DNA of 64,000 nucleotides from Oscillospiraceae bacterium. GTDB lineage: Bacteria > Bacillota > Clostridia > Oscillospirales > Oscillospiraceae. The DNA is taken from assembly GCA_017398725.1 (NCBI GenBank), contig JAFQFA010000012.1:1-64000 (forward strand), written 5' to 3'. Position numbers and translations under genes: made by a program. This document shows, piece by piece, positions 25,471-33,953 of the stretch (positions are counted from its first letter, which is position 1; every line of letters starts with the position of its first letter). Below the pieces are notes generated by a model. It was not told the origin of the DNA. It was given only the letters and a program-made list of their open reading frames with translations, and ran no database searches.

Positions 25471-25557
25471 TGGTGCCGGTGACCGGACTCGAACCGGTAC
25501 GCTGTCGCCAGCGGTGGATTTTGAGTCCACTACGTCTACCAATTCCATCACACCGGC
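25471..25557 (-). tRNA. tRNA-Leu (anticodon CAA)
   Basis: Minus-strand sequence folds as a full cloverleaf: acceptor GCCGGTG/CACCGGC, anticodon stem GTGGA/TCCAC with loop CTCAAAA (anticodon CAA, reading UUG), long variable arm CGCTG-GCGA-CAGCG typical of leucine tRNAs, T arm ACCGG-TTCGAGT-CCGGT, discriminator A and an encoded CCA. Short duplications of its 3' end (25264-25275) and of its 5' end (25715-25735) flank it. Confidence 0.96.
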
Positions 25558-25602
25558 AGGTGTAATAAATTAAAATGTGTTTGAAAGCTATTTGCGTGTC
25601 GT

Positions 25603-25716
25603 CCTGTTGCGGTGCCCGACATCTGCCTTCGTCGACGGGGCTCCTCGGCATCTGTCGACCGCTGCCACTCCCTCGGGTCGCTTAATCCGCCACCGGCGGC
25701 GCTCCCCTCGCTCCCC
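25603..25716 (-). repeat. tRNA-associated hairpin repeat, copy B
   Basis: Shares CGGGCACCGCAACAGG (25603-25618, minus) and GGAGTGGCAGCGGTCG with the other copies. Inner stem here ACA-GA-TGCC/GGCA-GA-TGT, that is, a stem interrupted by a symmetrical GA/GA internal loop. Confidence 0.65.
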
Positions 25717-25735
25717 ATCACACCGGCAGGTGTAA
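25715..25735 (-). pseudogene. 5'-terminal remnant of a tRNA-Leu gene
   Basis: CCATCACACCGGCAGGTGTA plus one more A is identical to 25545-25565, which covers the 5' end of the intact tRNA-Leu and its upstream flank. Only the first 13 tRNA bases are retained; copy B of the hairpin repeat follows. Confidence 0.6.
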
Positions 25736-25828
25736 CTGATTACCACCGCATTATACACCATCTTTTCTAAAATAGCAAGGAAAATTTCAAAGAGTTTTAA
25801 ATTTCAATGGATCCGGCTGTTTTTTGTG

Positions 25829-25877
25829 TAACTCCGTAGGGCGGGGCCTTGGTCCCGCCGCTTAGATGCGATGGCTT
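25829..25877. repeat. MITE-like repeat, left-core copy
   Basis: CGTAGGGCGGGGCCTTGGTC followed by CCGCCG is identical to the core at 30431-30456 and, inverted, at 29260-29285. A terminal repeat is not clear. The rest of 25741-26001 shows no gene. Confidence 0.7.
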
Positions 25878-26001
25878 TTCACGGCGAAATCAGAGTAATG
25901 AATGGAAATTACACCTTTCAATAAATTGAAACGTCTTTTTAGAAAAATAGGATGCAACTTTAGGGAAAATCTGCTATACTGGCGGTAAGGATGTGGTGTT
26001 T

Positions 26002-26595
26002 ATGGAGATTTTGTATTCCGATGCGAGGATCATCGTTTGCATCAAGCCTGTTGGCTTGGATTCGGAGCATGATATGCCCCGGCAGCTGCAGGAACAGTTC
26101 GGTGGCGAGATTTTTACCCTGCACCGGCTGGATCAGAATGTAGGCGGCGTGATGGTCTACGCCCGGGACAGGCAGACGGCGGCGCACTTTTCCAAAATGA
26201 TTCAGGATGGCCTGCTTGTAAAAGAGTATATTGCGCTGGTCCATGGTACGCCACCGGAACAGGGAGACTGGGAAGACCTTCTGTTTAAAGACAGCCGCAA
26301 AAATAAAGTATTTGTTGTAGACCGGCAGCGTGCCGGCGTTAAAAAAGCCCGGTTGGCCTTTCAGCGCCTGACAGAAGGGGCGCAATCCATGGTGCGCATT
26401 CGGCTTTATACCGGCCGAAGTCACCAAATCCGTGTCCAGTTTGCCAGCCGGGGGTATCCTTTGGCGGGTGACCGGAAATACGGCGCAAGGGACAGCGAAA
26501 AAACACCCCGCCTCTGGTCCTGCTGCCTGCGTTTCCCTTATAAAAGTCAAGAATATGTATTTGAAAGGCTACCCCAATGGGAGGGAATACAATGA
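26002..26595 (+). CDS. RluA-family pseudouridine synthase
   Basis: A 197-residue synthase with the catalytic-Asp motif HRLDQNVGG (normally HRLDxxTSG) near residue 38, GLLVKEYIALVHG and the C-terminal GRSHQIRVQFASRGYPLAGDRKYG. It isomerises uridine in rRNA or tRNA; it is a short form without S4 domain. Start at 26002 (ATG) is preferred over an earlier GTG. Its stop overlaps the start of the next gene (ATGA), so the two are coupled although functionally unrelated. Confidence 0.88.
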   Translation: MEILYSDARIIVCIKPVGLDSEHDMPRQLQEQFGGEIFTLHRLDQNVGGVMVYARDRQTAAHFSKMIQDGLLVKEYIALVHGTPPEQGDWEDLLFKDSRKNKVFVVDRQRAGVKKARLAFQRLTEGAQSMVRIRLYTGRSHQIRVQFASRGYPLAGDRKYGARDSEKTPRLWSCCLRFPYKSQEYVFERLPQWEGIQ

Positions 26596-27947
26596 AGCAG
26601 ATGAATTTGAAGGTCGGCTTTGGCCGCAAAGATCTGACGCCGGAGTACTCGGTGCCCTTGGCAGGCTATGGCCGCACCACGGATCGGATGAGCCAAGGGT
26701 GGTATACACGCCTTTACGCCACTTGTATTGCCATTACCGACGAGCAGGATAAAACGGTGCTGATCTACACCGTGGACGTGATCCGTAGCATCCAGAGCTG
26801 GACGGATGAAGTCCGCAGGAAAGTGACAGAGGCTACCGGCGTTCCCGGGGAAGCCATTATGATCAGCGCCGTTCATACCCACTCTGCGCCGGATATCGGC
26901 GCTGCCATCAAGGAGGATCATCCCTTCTACGAACAGTACATCCGGACCTTGACGGAAGCGGCGATGGATGCCATGGCAGACCGGACACCTACGAAAGCAG
27001 CGGCTATGGGCCGCAAGGAGATCCATGGCATGAACTTTGTCCGTCACTATATCACGGTGGACGGAGAAGTGATCGGCGATAATTTCGGCGATCCTACCGG
27101 TAAGGTCTTTGCCGGTCATACCATGCCCAATGACCCCCAGATGCAGCTTTTGAGGCTGATCCGGGAGGGAAAACCGGATGTTTTGCTGGTCAATTGGCAA
27201 GGACATCCCACAGTGGGCAGCACCGGTGCTACCGATGCCGGTAGCGTGTTAAGGCCGTTTATCGGCGCGGACTATGTGGCTCCCTTCCGGGATCATATTG
27301 AAAAGAACAGCGGTTGCATGGTGGCTTTCTTCCAAGGCGCATCCGGTAACCTGAATTCCAGAAGCCGTATTTTGGAGGAGACCGCCACCGAAAACGTCTT
27401 TACCTTTGGCAAGCAGTTGGCAGAACATGCCATGGAAGCGCTGCCTGCACTGGAAGATGCCTACGTGGGTTCTCTGCAGACCCGCCGATTTATTTACGAG
27501 GGCAAATGGGATCACAGTGAGGATCACATGGTGGAGCAGGCTAAGCAGATCCGGGAACTGTGGATGCGCACCGGCGACCATGTGCTGTGCCGTGAGGAAG
27601 GTAAAAAGTACGGCATCCATAGCGGTTACCATGCAGGCTTTATTCTCAACCGGGCTGCCGCCGGCGAAAATTATGAGATGGAACTCAATGCCATTGGCTT
27701 GGGTGATTTCTCTTTTGTGACCGCCCCCTATGAAATGTTCTGCAACAACGCCCAGACGGTGAAGGAAGAAACACCTTTCAGCATGACCTTTGTGCTGACC
27801 AGTGCCAACTCCGGTGCCGGCTACATTGCCAGCGAGGCGGCTTTTGACCATGGTTGCTACGAGGTGGACAACCGGAAGTTTGGCCGCGGCACGGCGGAAA
27901 AAGCTGTGGAGCATTTCTTAGAAATGCTGCAGGATATGAAAGCGTGA
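26592..27947 (+). CDS. Neutral/alkaline ceramidase-family protein, cytosolic paralog 1
   Basis: A 451-residue protein with the N-terminal domain of neutral ceramidases: KVGFGRKDLTPEYSVPLAGYG, the zinc-site ISAVHTHSAPD, LVNWQGHPT and QGASGNLN. These match the positions of the His ligands and the catalytic serine loop of the family (family knowledge). No signal peptide or lipobox, so it should be intracellular, unlike classic ceramidases. GGGAGGG lies before the ATG at 26592, which overlaps the RluA stop. Two further paralogs are at 52308 and 54603. Substrate is unknown. Confidence 0.8.
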   Translation: MKQMNLKVGFGRKDLTPEYSVPLAGYGRTTDRMSQGWYTRLYATCIAITDEQDKTVLIYTVDVIRSIQSWTDEVRRKVTEATGVPGEAIMISAVHTHSAPDIGAAIKEDHPFYEQYIRTLTEAAMDAMADRTPTKAAAMGRKEIHGMNFVRHYITVDGEVIGDNFGDPTGKVFAGHTMPNDPQMQLLRLIREGKPDVLLVNWQGHPTVGSTGATDAGSVLRPFIGADYVAPFRDHIEKNSGCMVAFFQGASGNLNSRSRILEETATENVFTFGKQLAEHAMEALPALEDAYVGSLQTRRFIYEGKWDHSEDHMVEQAKQIRELWMRTGDHVLCREEGKKYGIHSGYHAGFILNRAAAGENYEMELNAIGLGDFSFVTAPYEMFCNNAQTVKEETPFSMTFVLTSANSGAGYIASEAAFDHGCYEVDNRKFGRGTAEKAVEHFLEMLQDMKA

Positions 27948-27956
27948 TAAAGCATG

Positions 27957-27986
27957 AACCCCGGTGGTTTCAAAACCACCGGGGTT
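27957..27986. terminator. Bidirectional terminator
   Basis: AACCCCGGTGGTTT-CAA-AACCACCGGGGTT between the convergent ceramidase-family and AraC genes. Confidence 0.88.
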
Positions 27987-28005
27987 ATAATTTCTGATTG
28001 GAAGG

Positions 28006-28812
28006 TTATCGTTTGCCCAGCATTCGCTTGCGATACTGCAAGGGAGTGTGGCCGGTAACCTCCCGGAATTTATAGCCGAAATAGGTCTGAGAGGTAAAGC
28101 CGCAACTTGCTGCGATCTCGCTCATGGAGAGGCTGGTGGTGATCAGCGCCGTTTTTGCAGCAGCGATCCGGAAGCTTAACAGCCGCTGAGCGGGCGTTTG
28201 TCCGTAAGCGGCGGTGTAGAGCCGGTGGAAGTAATTGGGGTGCAGATTAAACTGCTCTGCTAAAGATTGCAGGGTGATGGGCTCGCTGTAATGCTCCCGC
28301 AGGTATTGGTCTGCCAGCTGCAGATTCTTTTTGTGGAGCAGGGTGTTGTCGCTACCCTTGTCCACAGTCAGGGAACGGGAGCGGGCAATGGTGCTGAGAA
28401 TCCTGCAGATGCAGCCTTCCAAATGCAGCCGGTTTTCCGTCAGGCTGGTGTTTTCAACGGTGAGCATTTCTTGGAAGATCTCGATGATCCGTTCCATATT
28501 CCACGCCACACCATAATTGGGGATCTGATCCAGCATGGCGCAGAGAGATTCATCCTGTGTGCTGATATTCAAATAATAGCATTTGTAGGGCAGATGTACC
28601 CGCTGGAATTGACCGGGTTTGGATAATGTGAAGTGATCTTTTTTTACAGGGCAGCGCTTGCCTTCAATGGCAAGTCCGCCAAGGCAATCCTCGGTGTAAA
28701 ACTCGAATTCGTAAGCGCAGATCAGCCGGCCGTTGCGCAGTCGCTTGTTGGTGGAAAAGGCAGCGGAGTCAAAGGCACCGTAGCCCAACACAGTAAAGTA
28801 CGGACACTGCAA
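28006..28812 (-). CDS. AraC-family regulator (paralog of the one at 39491)
   Basis: A 268-residue regulator. The N-terminal domain (about 1-150) has YEFEFYTEDCLGG, LSKPGQFQRVHLPYKCYYLNI and NMERIIEIFQEML, shared closely with the 39491 protein. The C-terminal AraC domain has ITLQSLAEQFNLHPNYFHRLY and LSMSEIAASCGFTSQTYFGYKF. Ligand unknown. The likely target is the adjacent ceramidase-family gene or the now truncated ORF at 29018 (both inferences). Confidence 0.88.
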   Translation of the reverse strand: MQCPYFTVLGYGAFDSAAFSTNKRLRNGRLICAYEFEFYTEDCLGGLAIEGKRCPVKKDHFTLSKPGQFQRVHLPYKCYYLNISTQDESLCAMLDQIPNYGVAWNMERIIEIFQEMLTVENTSLTENRLHLEGCICRILSTIARSRSLTVDKGSDNTLLHKKNLQLADQYLREHYSEPITLQSLAEQFNLHPNYFHRLYTAAYGQTPAQRLLSFRIAAAKTALITTSLSMSEIAASCGFTSQTYFGYKFREVTGHTPLQYRKRMLGKR

Positions 28813-29017
28813 GGACCGTCACCTCCCTTAAGATTTCTGCAATTATCATAACAGAATCAGCAGCTTTGCGCAAGGGGGAGTATATTAAGATATCTATAAA
28901 AAAGGTGAATGATTCCCATAGAATTAAAAATTTTCTGCTATAAAATGAGATGATAAACCGGTTGAACTTTTATTTATCCCGGAGAAAAAACGATATTTTC
29001 AGCAGGAGGTACTTCTT
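28813..29017. other. Intergenic region, divergent upstream sequences
   Basis: Holds the 5' flanks of the AraC gene (minus) and of the truncated ORF (plus). A -10-like TATAAA and the TTGAACTTTT...GATATT pair are weak promoter candidates; a GGAGG site ends the stretch. No gene. Confidence 0.4.
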
Positions 29018-29064
29018 ATGTGGGATTTTGAAACCCTGCGCGAACAGATAGCCACCGAAACGGT
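29018..29064 (+). pseudogene. Gene start truncated by a MITE-like element
   Basis: GGAGG followed 8 bases later by ATG and the codons MWDFETLREQIATET. The reading frame then runs into the left terminal repeat of the element at 29065 and continues only through repeat sequence. The ribosome site and the plausible N-terminus suggest a real gene whose remainder was lost. Family not recognised. Confidence 0.5.
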
Positions 29065-29322
29065 CAAACTCCGATTTATCGAACAAGTTCCAATCCGTAT
29101 TGTAGGGCGGGGGGAGCGATGCGACCGCCGCCTGTGGCGGGTAAAGGGAGCAGAGCGAGTGGCCGCGGTCGGTGTGCAACGCAGCCGCGCCGTCGGCAAG
29201 GCGCACACCGGGCACCGCAACAGGAGCTGCTCCCGCCGCTCTGTTGCAGTGGCTTTTGACGGCGGGACCAAGGCCCCGCCCTACGGTGTTATACGAAAAA
29301 CAGTTCGATAAATTGGAATTTA
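29065..29322. repeat. Large MITE-like composite element
   Basis: Left end CAAACTCCGATTTATCGAAC and right end GTTCGATAAATTGGAATTTA are imperfect terminal inverted repeats; the right end is the exact complement of the left end of the element at 30392. Inside lie two TGTAGGGCGG/CCGCCCTACG cores and, between 29113 and 29224, copy C of the tRNA-associated hairpin repeat (inner stem GTGTGC/GCGCAC, ending CGGGCACCGCAACAGG). About 258 bases, no transposase. Confidence 0.75.
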
Positions 29323-29335
29323 ATGCACAAATACA

Positions 29336-29364
29336 GGGGCGTGTTGTATTTTACAACACGCCCC
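29336..29364 (-). terminator. Terminator of the MBL-fold gene
   Basis: GGGGCGTGTTGTA-TTT-TACAACACGCCCC, a perfect 13-bp stem 6 bases past the stop codon. Confidence 0.82.
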
Positions 29365-29369
29365 GAAAT

Positions 29370-30278
29370 TTATGCTTTTTTATATTCAATATACCCATCT
29401 TTTACCCGGGCGGTGAACCGGCCGGTGTCCATGAGGTAGTCCACGAGGGGGATCACATTGCGGCGGGTACCCGCCACCTTTCGCACAGAGTCCAGCTGAT
29501 TGTCGGTAATCTCCAAGAACTGGGCAACCAAGGTATCCAGATTCATATAGTCGCCGGCGATATCTTCCAAAAGCTCCAGCCGGCCGAGCATATGATCCCG
29601 GTTCTGCAGCGCCAATTCCCGGATGGAATCGCAAACTGCGTTGTGGGCGACAATGTACTTATCGCATTGCAGCTGGGTCAACTTTTCTTTCGATTGCAGA
29701 TCCAGTTCCACGCAGGTGGTAAAGGTGCTGCGCAGATGTTCAATAATATTTTTGCTGAGTACAGTATCGGCTACATAGCCCACATTGTCCGCCGTGATGA
29801 AACCCATATGCTCAGCGCAGTGACCGGGCAGCTGCAGGATCTGAAACACAGCGCCCTCCACTTCAATAGAGGGAGCGTTCCAATCGATAAACACATCCGG
29901 GGCAAACACCTCTCCAAAATGATTCTTCACCTGCCGGTAGGTGGTGATGCCGGCCATGCTGCCCAGCATGTTCATAGGATCTGCCTTGGCGGCAGCGGCG
30001 AAAGGGGAGAGGTACAGCTTGGCACCGAACTTGCGCCGCAAGCGCAAGTGGTTGCCAATATGATCGGGATGGTAGTGGGAGCTTATAACGGCTTTTACAA
30101 AAAGCTTCTCTTTTTCAAGGCATCTTTCAATGCCCTCCCATTCCCGGGGCAGACCGGAATCGATCATAATGATGTTTTTATCGTCCAGTTTGTACACCGG
30201 CAGGCGGCTGTAGCCGGTGACGATACAATAAGTGTTGCCTTTTACATGCTCCAAATAAGGCTCTATATTCTGATACAT
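29370..30278 (-). CDS. MBL-fold metallo-hydrolase
   Basis: A 302-residue protein with the metallo-beta-lactamase motif SSHYHPDHIG (HxHxDH), the third ligand in QLPGHCAEHMG and YVADTVL. The first 200 residues are the hydrolase; the last 100 (LVAQFLEITDNQLDSVRKVAG) form a helical domain as in some RNase Z-unrelated clostridial MBL proteins. The ATG at 30278 follows AAAGGAG. Substrate unknown. Confidence 0.87.
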   Translation of the reverse strand: MYQNIEPYLEHVKGNTYCIVTGYSRLPVYKLDDKNIIMIDSGLPREWEGIERCLEKEKLFVKAVISSHYHPDHIGNHLRLRRKFGAKLYLSPFAAAAKADPMNMLGSMAGITTYRQVKNHFGEVFAPDVFIDWNAPSIEVEGAVFQILQLPGHCAEHMGFITADNVGYVADTVLSKNIIEHLRSTFTTCVELDLQSKEKLTQLQCDKYIVAHNAVCDSIRELALQNRDHMLGRLELLEDIAGDYMNLDTLVAQFLEITDNQLDSVRKVAGTRRNVIPLVDYLMDTGRFTARVKDGYIEYKKA

Positions 30279-30391
30279 GCTATCCGCTCCTTTTGTCTTA
30301 TTATACAACATCTTTCCGGAAAAGCAATTCTTTAAAAAAGTCTTTGCAAAACGGCAACTTTGTGATATGATTATCATGTATTACTATGTGT

Positions 30392-30530
30392 ATAAATTCC
30401 AATTTATCGAACTGTTTGTCGTATAACGCCGTAGGGCGGGGCCTTGGTCCCGCCGTGTAAATGCAATGGGTTTTGGCGGCGGGAGCAGAGCCACCGCCCT
30501 ACAGATTAGACCGATAAATTAGAATTTACC
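30392..30530. repeat. MITE-like element, most complete copy
   Basis: 139 bases with terminal inverted repeats TAAATTCCAATTTATCG/CGATAAATTAGAATTTA (one mismatch in 17), inner left core CGTAGGGCGGGGCCTTGGTC and right core GCCACCGCCCTACAGATTAG. No coding capacity. It is the reference copy for the family; it lies in the gap between the divergent MBL and ABC-F genes. Confidence 0.82.
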
Positions 30531-30557
30531 AAAAAGAAGGGAATCAAGGAGTAAGCT

Positions 30558-32162
30558 ATGATCACAGTTAGTAATTTAGGTATGCAATTTGGCGGCCAGT
30601 GGCTGTTCCAGCATGTGGACTTGCAGTTCCTGCCCGGCAACTGCTACGGTATCATCGGTGCCAACGGTGCCGGCAAATCCACTTTCCTGCGTCTTTTGAC
30701 CGGAGAACTGGAATCCACCGCCGGTGATATTCATGTGGATCCGGATAAGCGAGTATCTGTTCTGAAGCAGAACCAGAACGCTTACGATGAATTTACGGTT
30801 ATGGATACCGTTATCATGGGCAACCAGCATCTTTACGATGTGATGAAGGAAAAGGATGCCATTTACGAAAAGCCGGACTTTTCCGATGAGGACGGCATCC
30901 GTGCCTCTGAGCTGGAAGGTGAGTTTGCGGAAATGGGTGGCTGGGAAGCGGAATCCGATGCATCCCGCCTGCTGCAGGGTCTGGGCATTGGCACGGAGCT
31001 GCACTACGATGTAATGGCCACCGTGGACCCCCGTTTGAAGGTGAAGGTGCTGCTGGCGCAGGCGCTGTTCGGCAACCCGGATATCGTTATGCTGGACGAG
31101 CCTACCAACAACTTGGATATTGAAGCCATCAACTGGCTGGAAGATTTCCTGCTGGATTTCCCCGGCATGGTCATCGCTGTGTCTCACGACCGCCATTTCC
31201 TGAATACCGTCTGCACCCATACCGTGGATATTGACTACGGTAAGATCAAGATGTATGTGGGTAACTACGACTTCTGGTATGAATCCTCTCAGATGGTGCA
31301 GGCCATGCTCCGCAACAAGAATAAGCGCAATCAGGAAAAGATCGAGGAATTGCAGCTGTTTATTCAGCGCTTCTCCGCCAATAAGTCCAAGGCCAAGCAA
31401 GCAACCGCCCGCCGGAAGCTGCTGGACAAGCTGACTGTGGAAGAGATGCCTTGCTCCACCCGCCGATATCCCTTCGTGGGCTTTATGCCGGAGCGGGAAC
31501 TGGGTAAGGATATCCTGACTGTGAACGATGTGTCTGTCACCGTGGACGGCGAAAAGCTGCTGGATAAGGTCTACTTCTCCGTAGGCAAGAACGATAAGAT
31601 CGCTTTCGTGGGTGAAAACGAGAAGGCGCAGACCGCTCTGTTCAAGATCCTCATGGGCGAATTGGAGCCGGACGAAGGCAGCATCAAGTGGGGTATCTCC
31701 ACCATCCGCAGCTACCTGCCTAAGGACAACTCCGAGTATTTCGACGGCAACACCATGGAACTGGTGGATTGGCTGCGGCAGTACTCCGTGAAGAAGGACG
31801 ATGTGTACCTCCGGGGCTTCTTGGGCCGGATGCTCTTTAGCAATGAAGATGTATTCAAGCAGGTCAATGTCCTGTCCGGTGGTGAGAAGGTTCGCTGCAT
31901 GCTTAGTAAGATGATGCTCTCCGGTGCCAATGTGGTGCTGCTGGACCAGCCCACCAACCATCTGGATATGGAATCCATTCAGGCGGTGAACAAGGGTCTG
32001 GAAGCCTTCCAAGGCGTGGTGCTGCTGGCCTCCCATGACCACGAAATGCTGACATCCACCTGTAACCGTGTGATCGCCTTCCAGCCCGACGGCACCATCA
32101 TCGACCGCTACGGCACCTATGATGACTATCTTAACTGGATGGCAGAAAATAAGAAGGTGTAA
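30558..32162 (+). CDS. ABC-F ATPase of the YkpA/YbiT type
   Basis: A 534-residue soluble protein with two ABC cassettes, expected to act on the ribosome. Walker A sites GANGAGKST (about 35-43) and GENEKAQTA (second cassette, degenerate); Walker B MLDEPTNNLD and LLDQPTNHLD; linker RFSANKSKAKQATARRK between them. The signature of the first cassette is VDPRLKVKVLLAQAL in place of LSGGxxxR, while the second, LSGGEKVRCML, is intact. The second Walker A lacks the GK-S/T pair. argS begins 1 base after the stop. Confidence 0.92.
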   Translation: MITVSNLGMQFGGQWLFQHVDLQFLPGNCYGIIGANGAGKSTFLRLLTGELESTAGDIHVDPDKRVSVLKQNQNAYDEFTVMDTVIMGNQHLYDVMKEKDAIYEKPDFSDEDGIRASELEGEFAEMGGWEAESDASRLLQGLGIGTELHYDVMATVDPRLKVKVLLAQALFGNPDIVMLDEPTNNLDIEAINWLEDFLLDFPGMVIAVSHDRHFLNTVCTHTVDIDYGKIKMYVGNYDFWYESSQMVQAMLRNKNKRNQEKIEELQLFIQRFSANKSKAKQATARRKLLDKLTVEEMPCSTRRYPFVGFMPERELGKDILTVNDVSVTVDGEKLLDKVYFSVGKNDKIAFVGENEKAQTALFKILMGELEPDEGSIKWGISTIRSYLPKDNSEYFDGNTMELVDWLRQYSVKKDDVYLRGFLGRMLFSNEDVFKQVNVLSGGEKVRCMLSKMMLSGANVVLLDQPTNHLDMESIQAVNKGLEAFQGVVLLASHDHEMLTSTCNRVIAFQPDGTIIDRYGTYDDYLNWMAENKKV

Positions 32163-32163
32163 T

Positions 32164-33912
32164 ATGGAAAAGATCTTAGACCTCATTTCAAAGAAAATGG
32201 AAAAGGCCTTTGCCGATGCAGGCTTCGATGCTTCCTACGGCCGGGTAACGGTGTCCAACCGCCCGGACCTGTGCGAGTATCAGTGTAACGGCGCATTGGC
32301 AGCGGCCAAGGTATATAAGTGCGCACCGATTCAGATCGCCACCAAAGTGGCGGAAAAGCTGGATGCCGCCGATTTTTCCATGTGTGATGCAGTGATGCCC
32401 GGCTTCATCAATCTGAAGCTCAGCGATGCCTTTTTGCGTAATTACTTGGAAGCCATGCGTAATGAAGCGGATTTCGGCGTAGAAAAGCCCGGCGCAGGCA
32501 AGACCGTGGTAGTGGACTACGGCGGGGCTAACGTGGCAAAGCCGTTGCACATCGGTCATTTGCGGCCTGCCATCATCGGTGAAGCCCTGAAGCGGCTGTA
32601 CAAGTTCATGGGCTATCATACCATCGGCGATATCCACTTGGGCGACTGGGGTTTGCAGATGGGCCTGATCATTGCTGAACTGCAGGAGCGGCAGCCGGAG
32701 CTTTGCTACTTTGATCCGGATTATACCGGCGAATACCCCAAGGAATCTCCCTTCACCCTGACGGAGTTGGAGGAGATCTATCCCACCGCTTCTTCCAAGA
32801 AGTCCGATCCCGTGTTTGCCGAGAAAGCCCATGTGGCCACTTATGAGTTGCAGCAGGGCAGAAGAGGCTACCGTGCCATCTGGGATCATATCATGGGCAT
32901 TTCTCTGCCGGACCTGCACCGGATCTACGATTTGCTGGATGTCCACTACGAAAAGTGGCTGGGCGAAAGTGATGCCGATCCCTATATTCCTGCCATGGTC
33001 GCTGACCTGAAGGAGCGGGGCTTGGCGGTAGAGAGCAACGGCGCATTGGTCATCCCCGTGCAGGAGGAAACAGACAAAAAGGATGTGCCGCCCTGTATTC
33101 TGGTAAAATCCGACGGCTCGGCCATCTACGCCACCACGGACCTTGCTACCATGGTCCAGCGGATGCAGGATTGGCAGCCGGATAAGATGCTCTATATCAC
33201 CGATAAGCGGCAGGCACTGCACTTTGAGCAGGTATTCCGCGCCGCCAAGAAGAGCGGCATTGTAAAGCCCGAAACGGAGCTGGAGCATGTGGGCCACGGC
33301 ACCATGAACGGCGCCGACGGCAAGCCCTTCAAGACCCGTGACGGCGGTGTGTTGCGTTTGGAGCAGCTGATCGCCGATATGACTGCCTTTGTCCGGAGCA
33401 AGGTGGTGGAGAATAAGATCGTGGAGGATGCCCAAGTGGAGGCCACCACCGCCAAGATCGCCTTGGCGGCGCTGAAATACGGCGATCTATCCAATCAGCC
33501 CACCAAGGATTATAACTTCGATCTGGAGCGCTTTGCCGCCTTCGAGGGCAACACCGGTCCTTATATCCTCTACACCATCGTGCGGATCAAGAGCATTCTG
33601 TCCCGTTACGGCGCTTGGGAAGCGCTGCCCATCCAGACCCCGGCAAATCCCTTTGCCAAGGATCTGATGCTGGCCATCACCAAGCTGGGCCCCACCTTGG
33701 AGCAGGCGCTAAAGACATCTTCTCCCAACCAGATCTGCGCCTACATTTATGAGCTTGCCGGCTGTGTCAACAAGTTCTACCATGAGACCCGGATCCTGAC
33801 GGAGGAAGATGAGAGCCTGAAGGCGGGCTACATTGCCCTGATCGGTCTGAGCAAAAATGTGTTGGAGACCTGTATCAATATCCTCGGCTTCTCTGCCCCC
33901 GAGAAAATGTAA
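32164..33912 (+). CDS. argS: Arginyl-tRNA synthetase
   Basis: A 582-residue class I synthetase. The N-terminal Add1 domain starts MEKILDLISKKMEKAF; the HIGH motif is ANVAKPLHIGHLRP (HIGH near residue 125); the KMSKS-equivalent loop is MNGADGKPFKTRDGG; the C-terminal DALR anticodon domain has NTGPYILYTIVRIKSIL. It charges tRNA-Arg. It begins one base after the ABC-F stop, indicating coupling. Start from ATG at 32164. Confidence 0.96.
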   Translation: MEKILDLISKKMEKAFADAGFDASYGRVTVSNRPDLCEYQCNGALAAAKVYKCAPIQIATKVAEKLDAADFSMCDAVMPGFINLKLSDAFLRNYLEAMRNEADFGVEKPGAGKTVVVDYGGANVAKPLHIGHLRPAIIGEALKRLYKFMGYHTIGDIHLGDWGLQMGLIIAELQERQPELCYFDPDYTGEYPKESPFTLTELEEIYPTASSKKSDPVFAEKAHVATYELQQGRRGYRAIWDHIMGISLPDLHRIYDLLDVHYEKWLGESDADPYIPAMVADLKERGLAVESNGALVIPVQEETDKKDVPPCILVKSDGSAIYATTDLATMVQRMQDWQPDKMLYITDKRQALHFEQVFRAAKKSGIVKPETELEHVGHGTMNGADGKPFKTRDGGVLRLEQLIADMTAFVRSKVVENKIVEDAQVEATTAKIALAALKYGDLSNQPTKDYNFDLERFAAFEGNTGPYILYTIVRIKSILSRYGAWEALPIQTPANPFAKDLMLAITKLGPTLEQALKTSSPNQICAYIYELAGCVNKFYHETRILTEEDESLKAGYIALIGLSKNVLETCINILGFSAPEKM

Positions 33913-33915
33913 TAG

Positions 33916-33952
33916 AATCTCCCGGATGCATCCGCATCCGGGAGATTTTTTT
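33916..33952 (+). terminator. Terminator of argS
   Basis: AATCTCCCGGATGC-ATCC-GCATCCGGGAGATT followed by seven T. Confidence 0.93.
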
Positions 33953-33953
33953 C

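Noticed and set aside
25156..25551. A 131-codon minus-strand frame and an opposing plus-strand frame across the tRNA-Leu locus
   Set aside because: They read through the tRNA, its terminator and the hairpin repeat; no protein resemblance.
30576..32186. A 536-codon open frame on the minus strand opposite the ABC-F gene
   Set aside because: It lies fully antisense to a well-conserved gene, has no ribosome site and reads as repetitive His/Gln/Leu-rich sequence, as expected from the complement of a biased coding strand.
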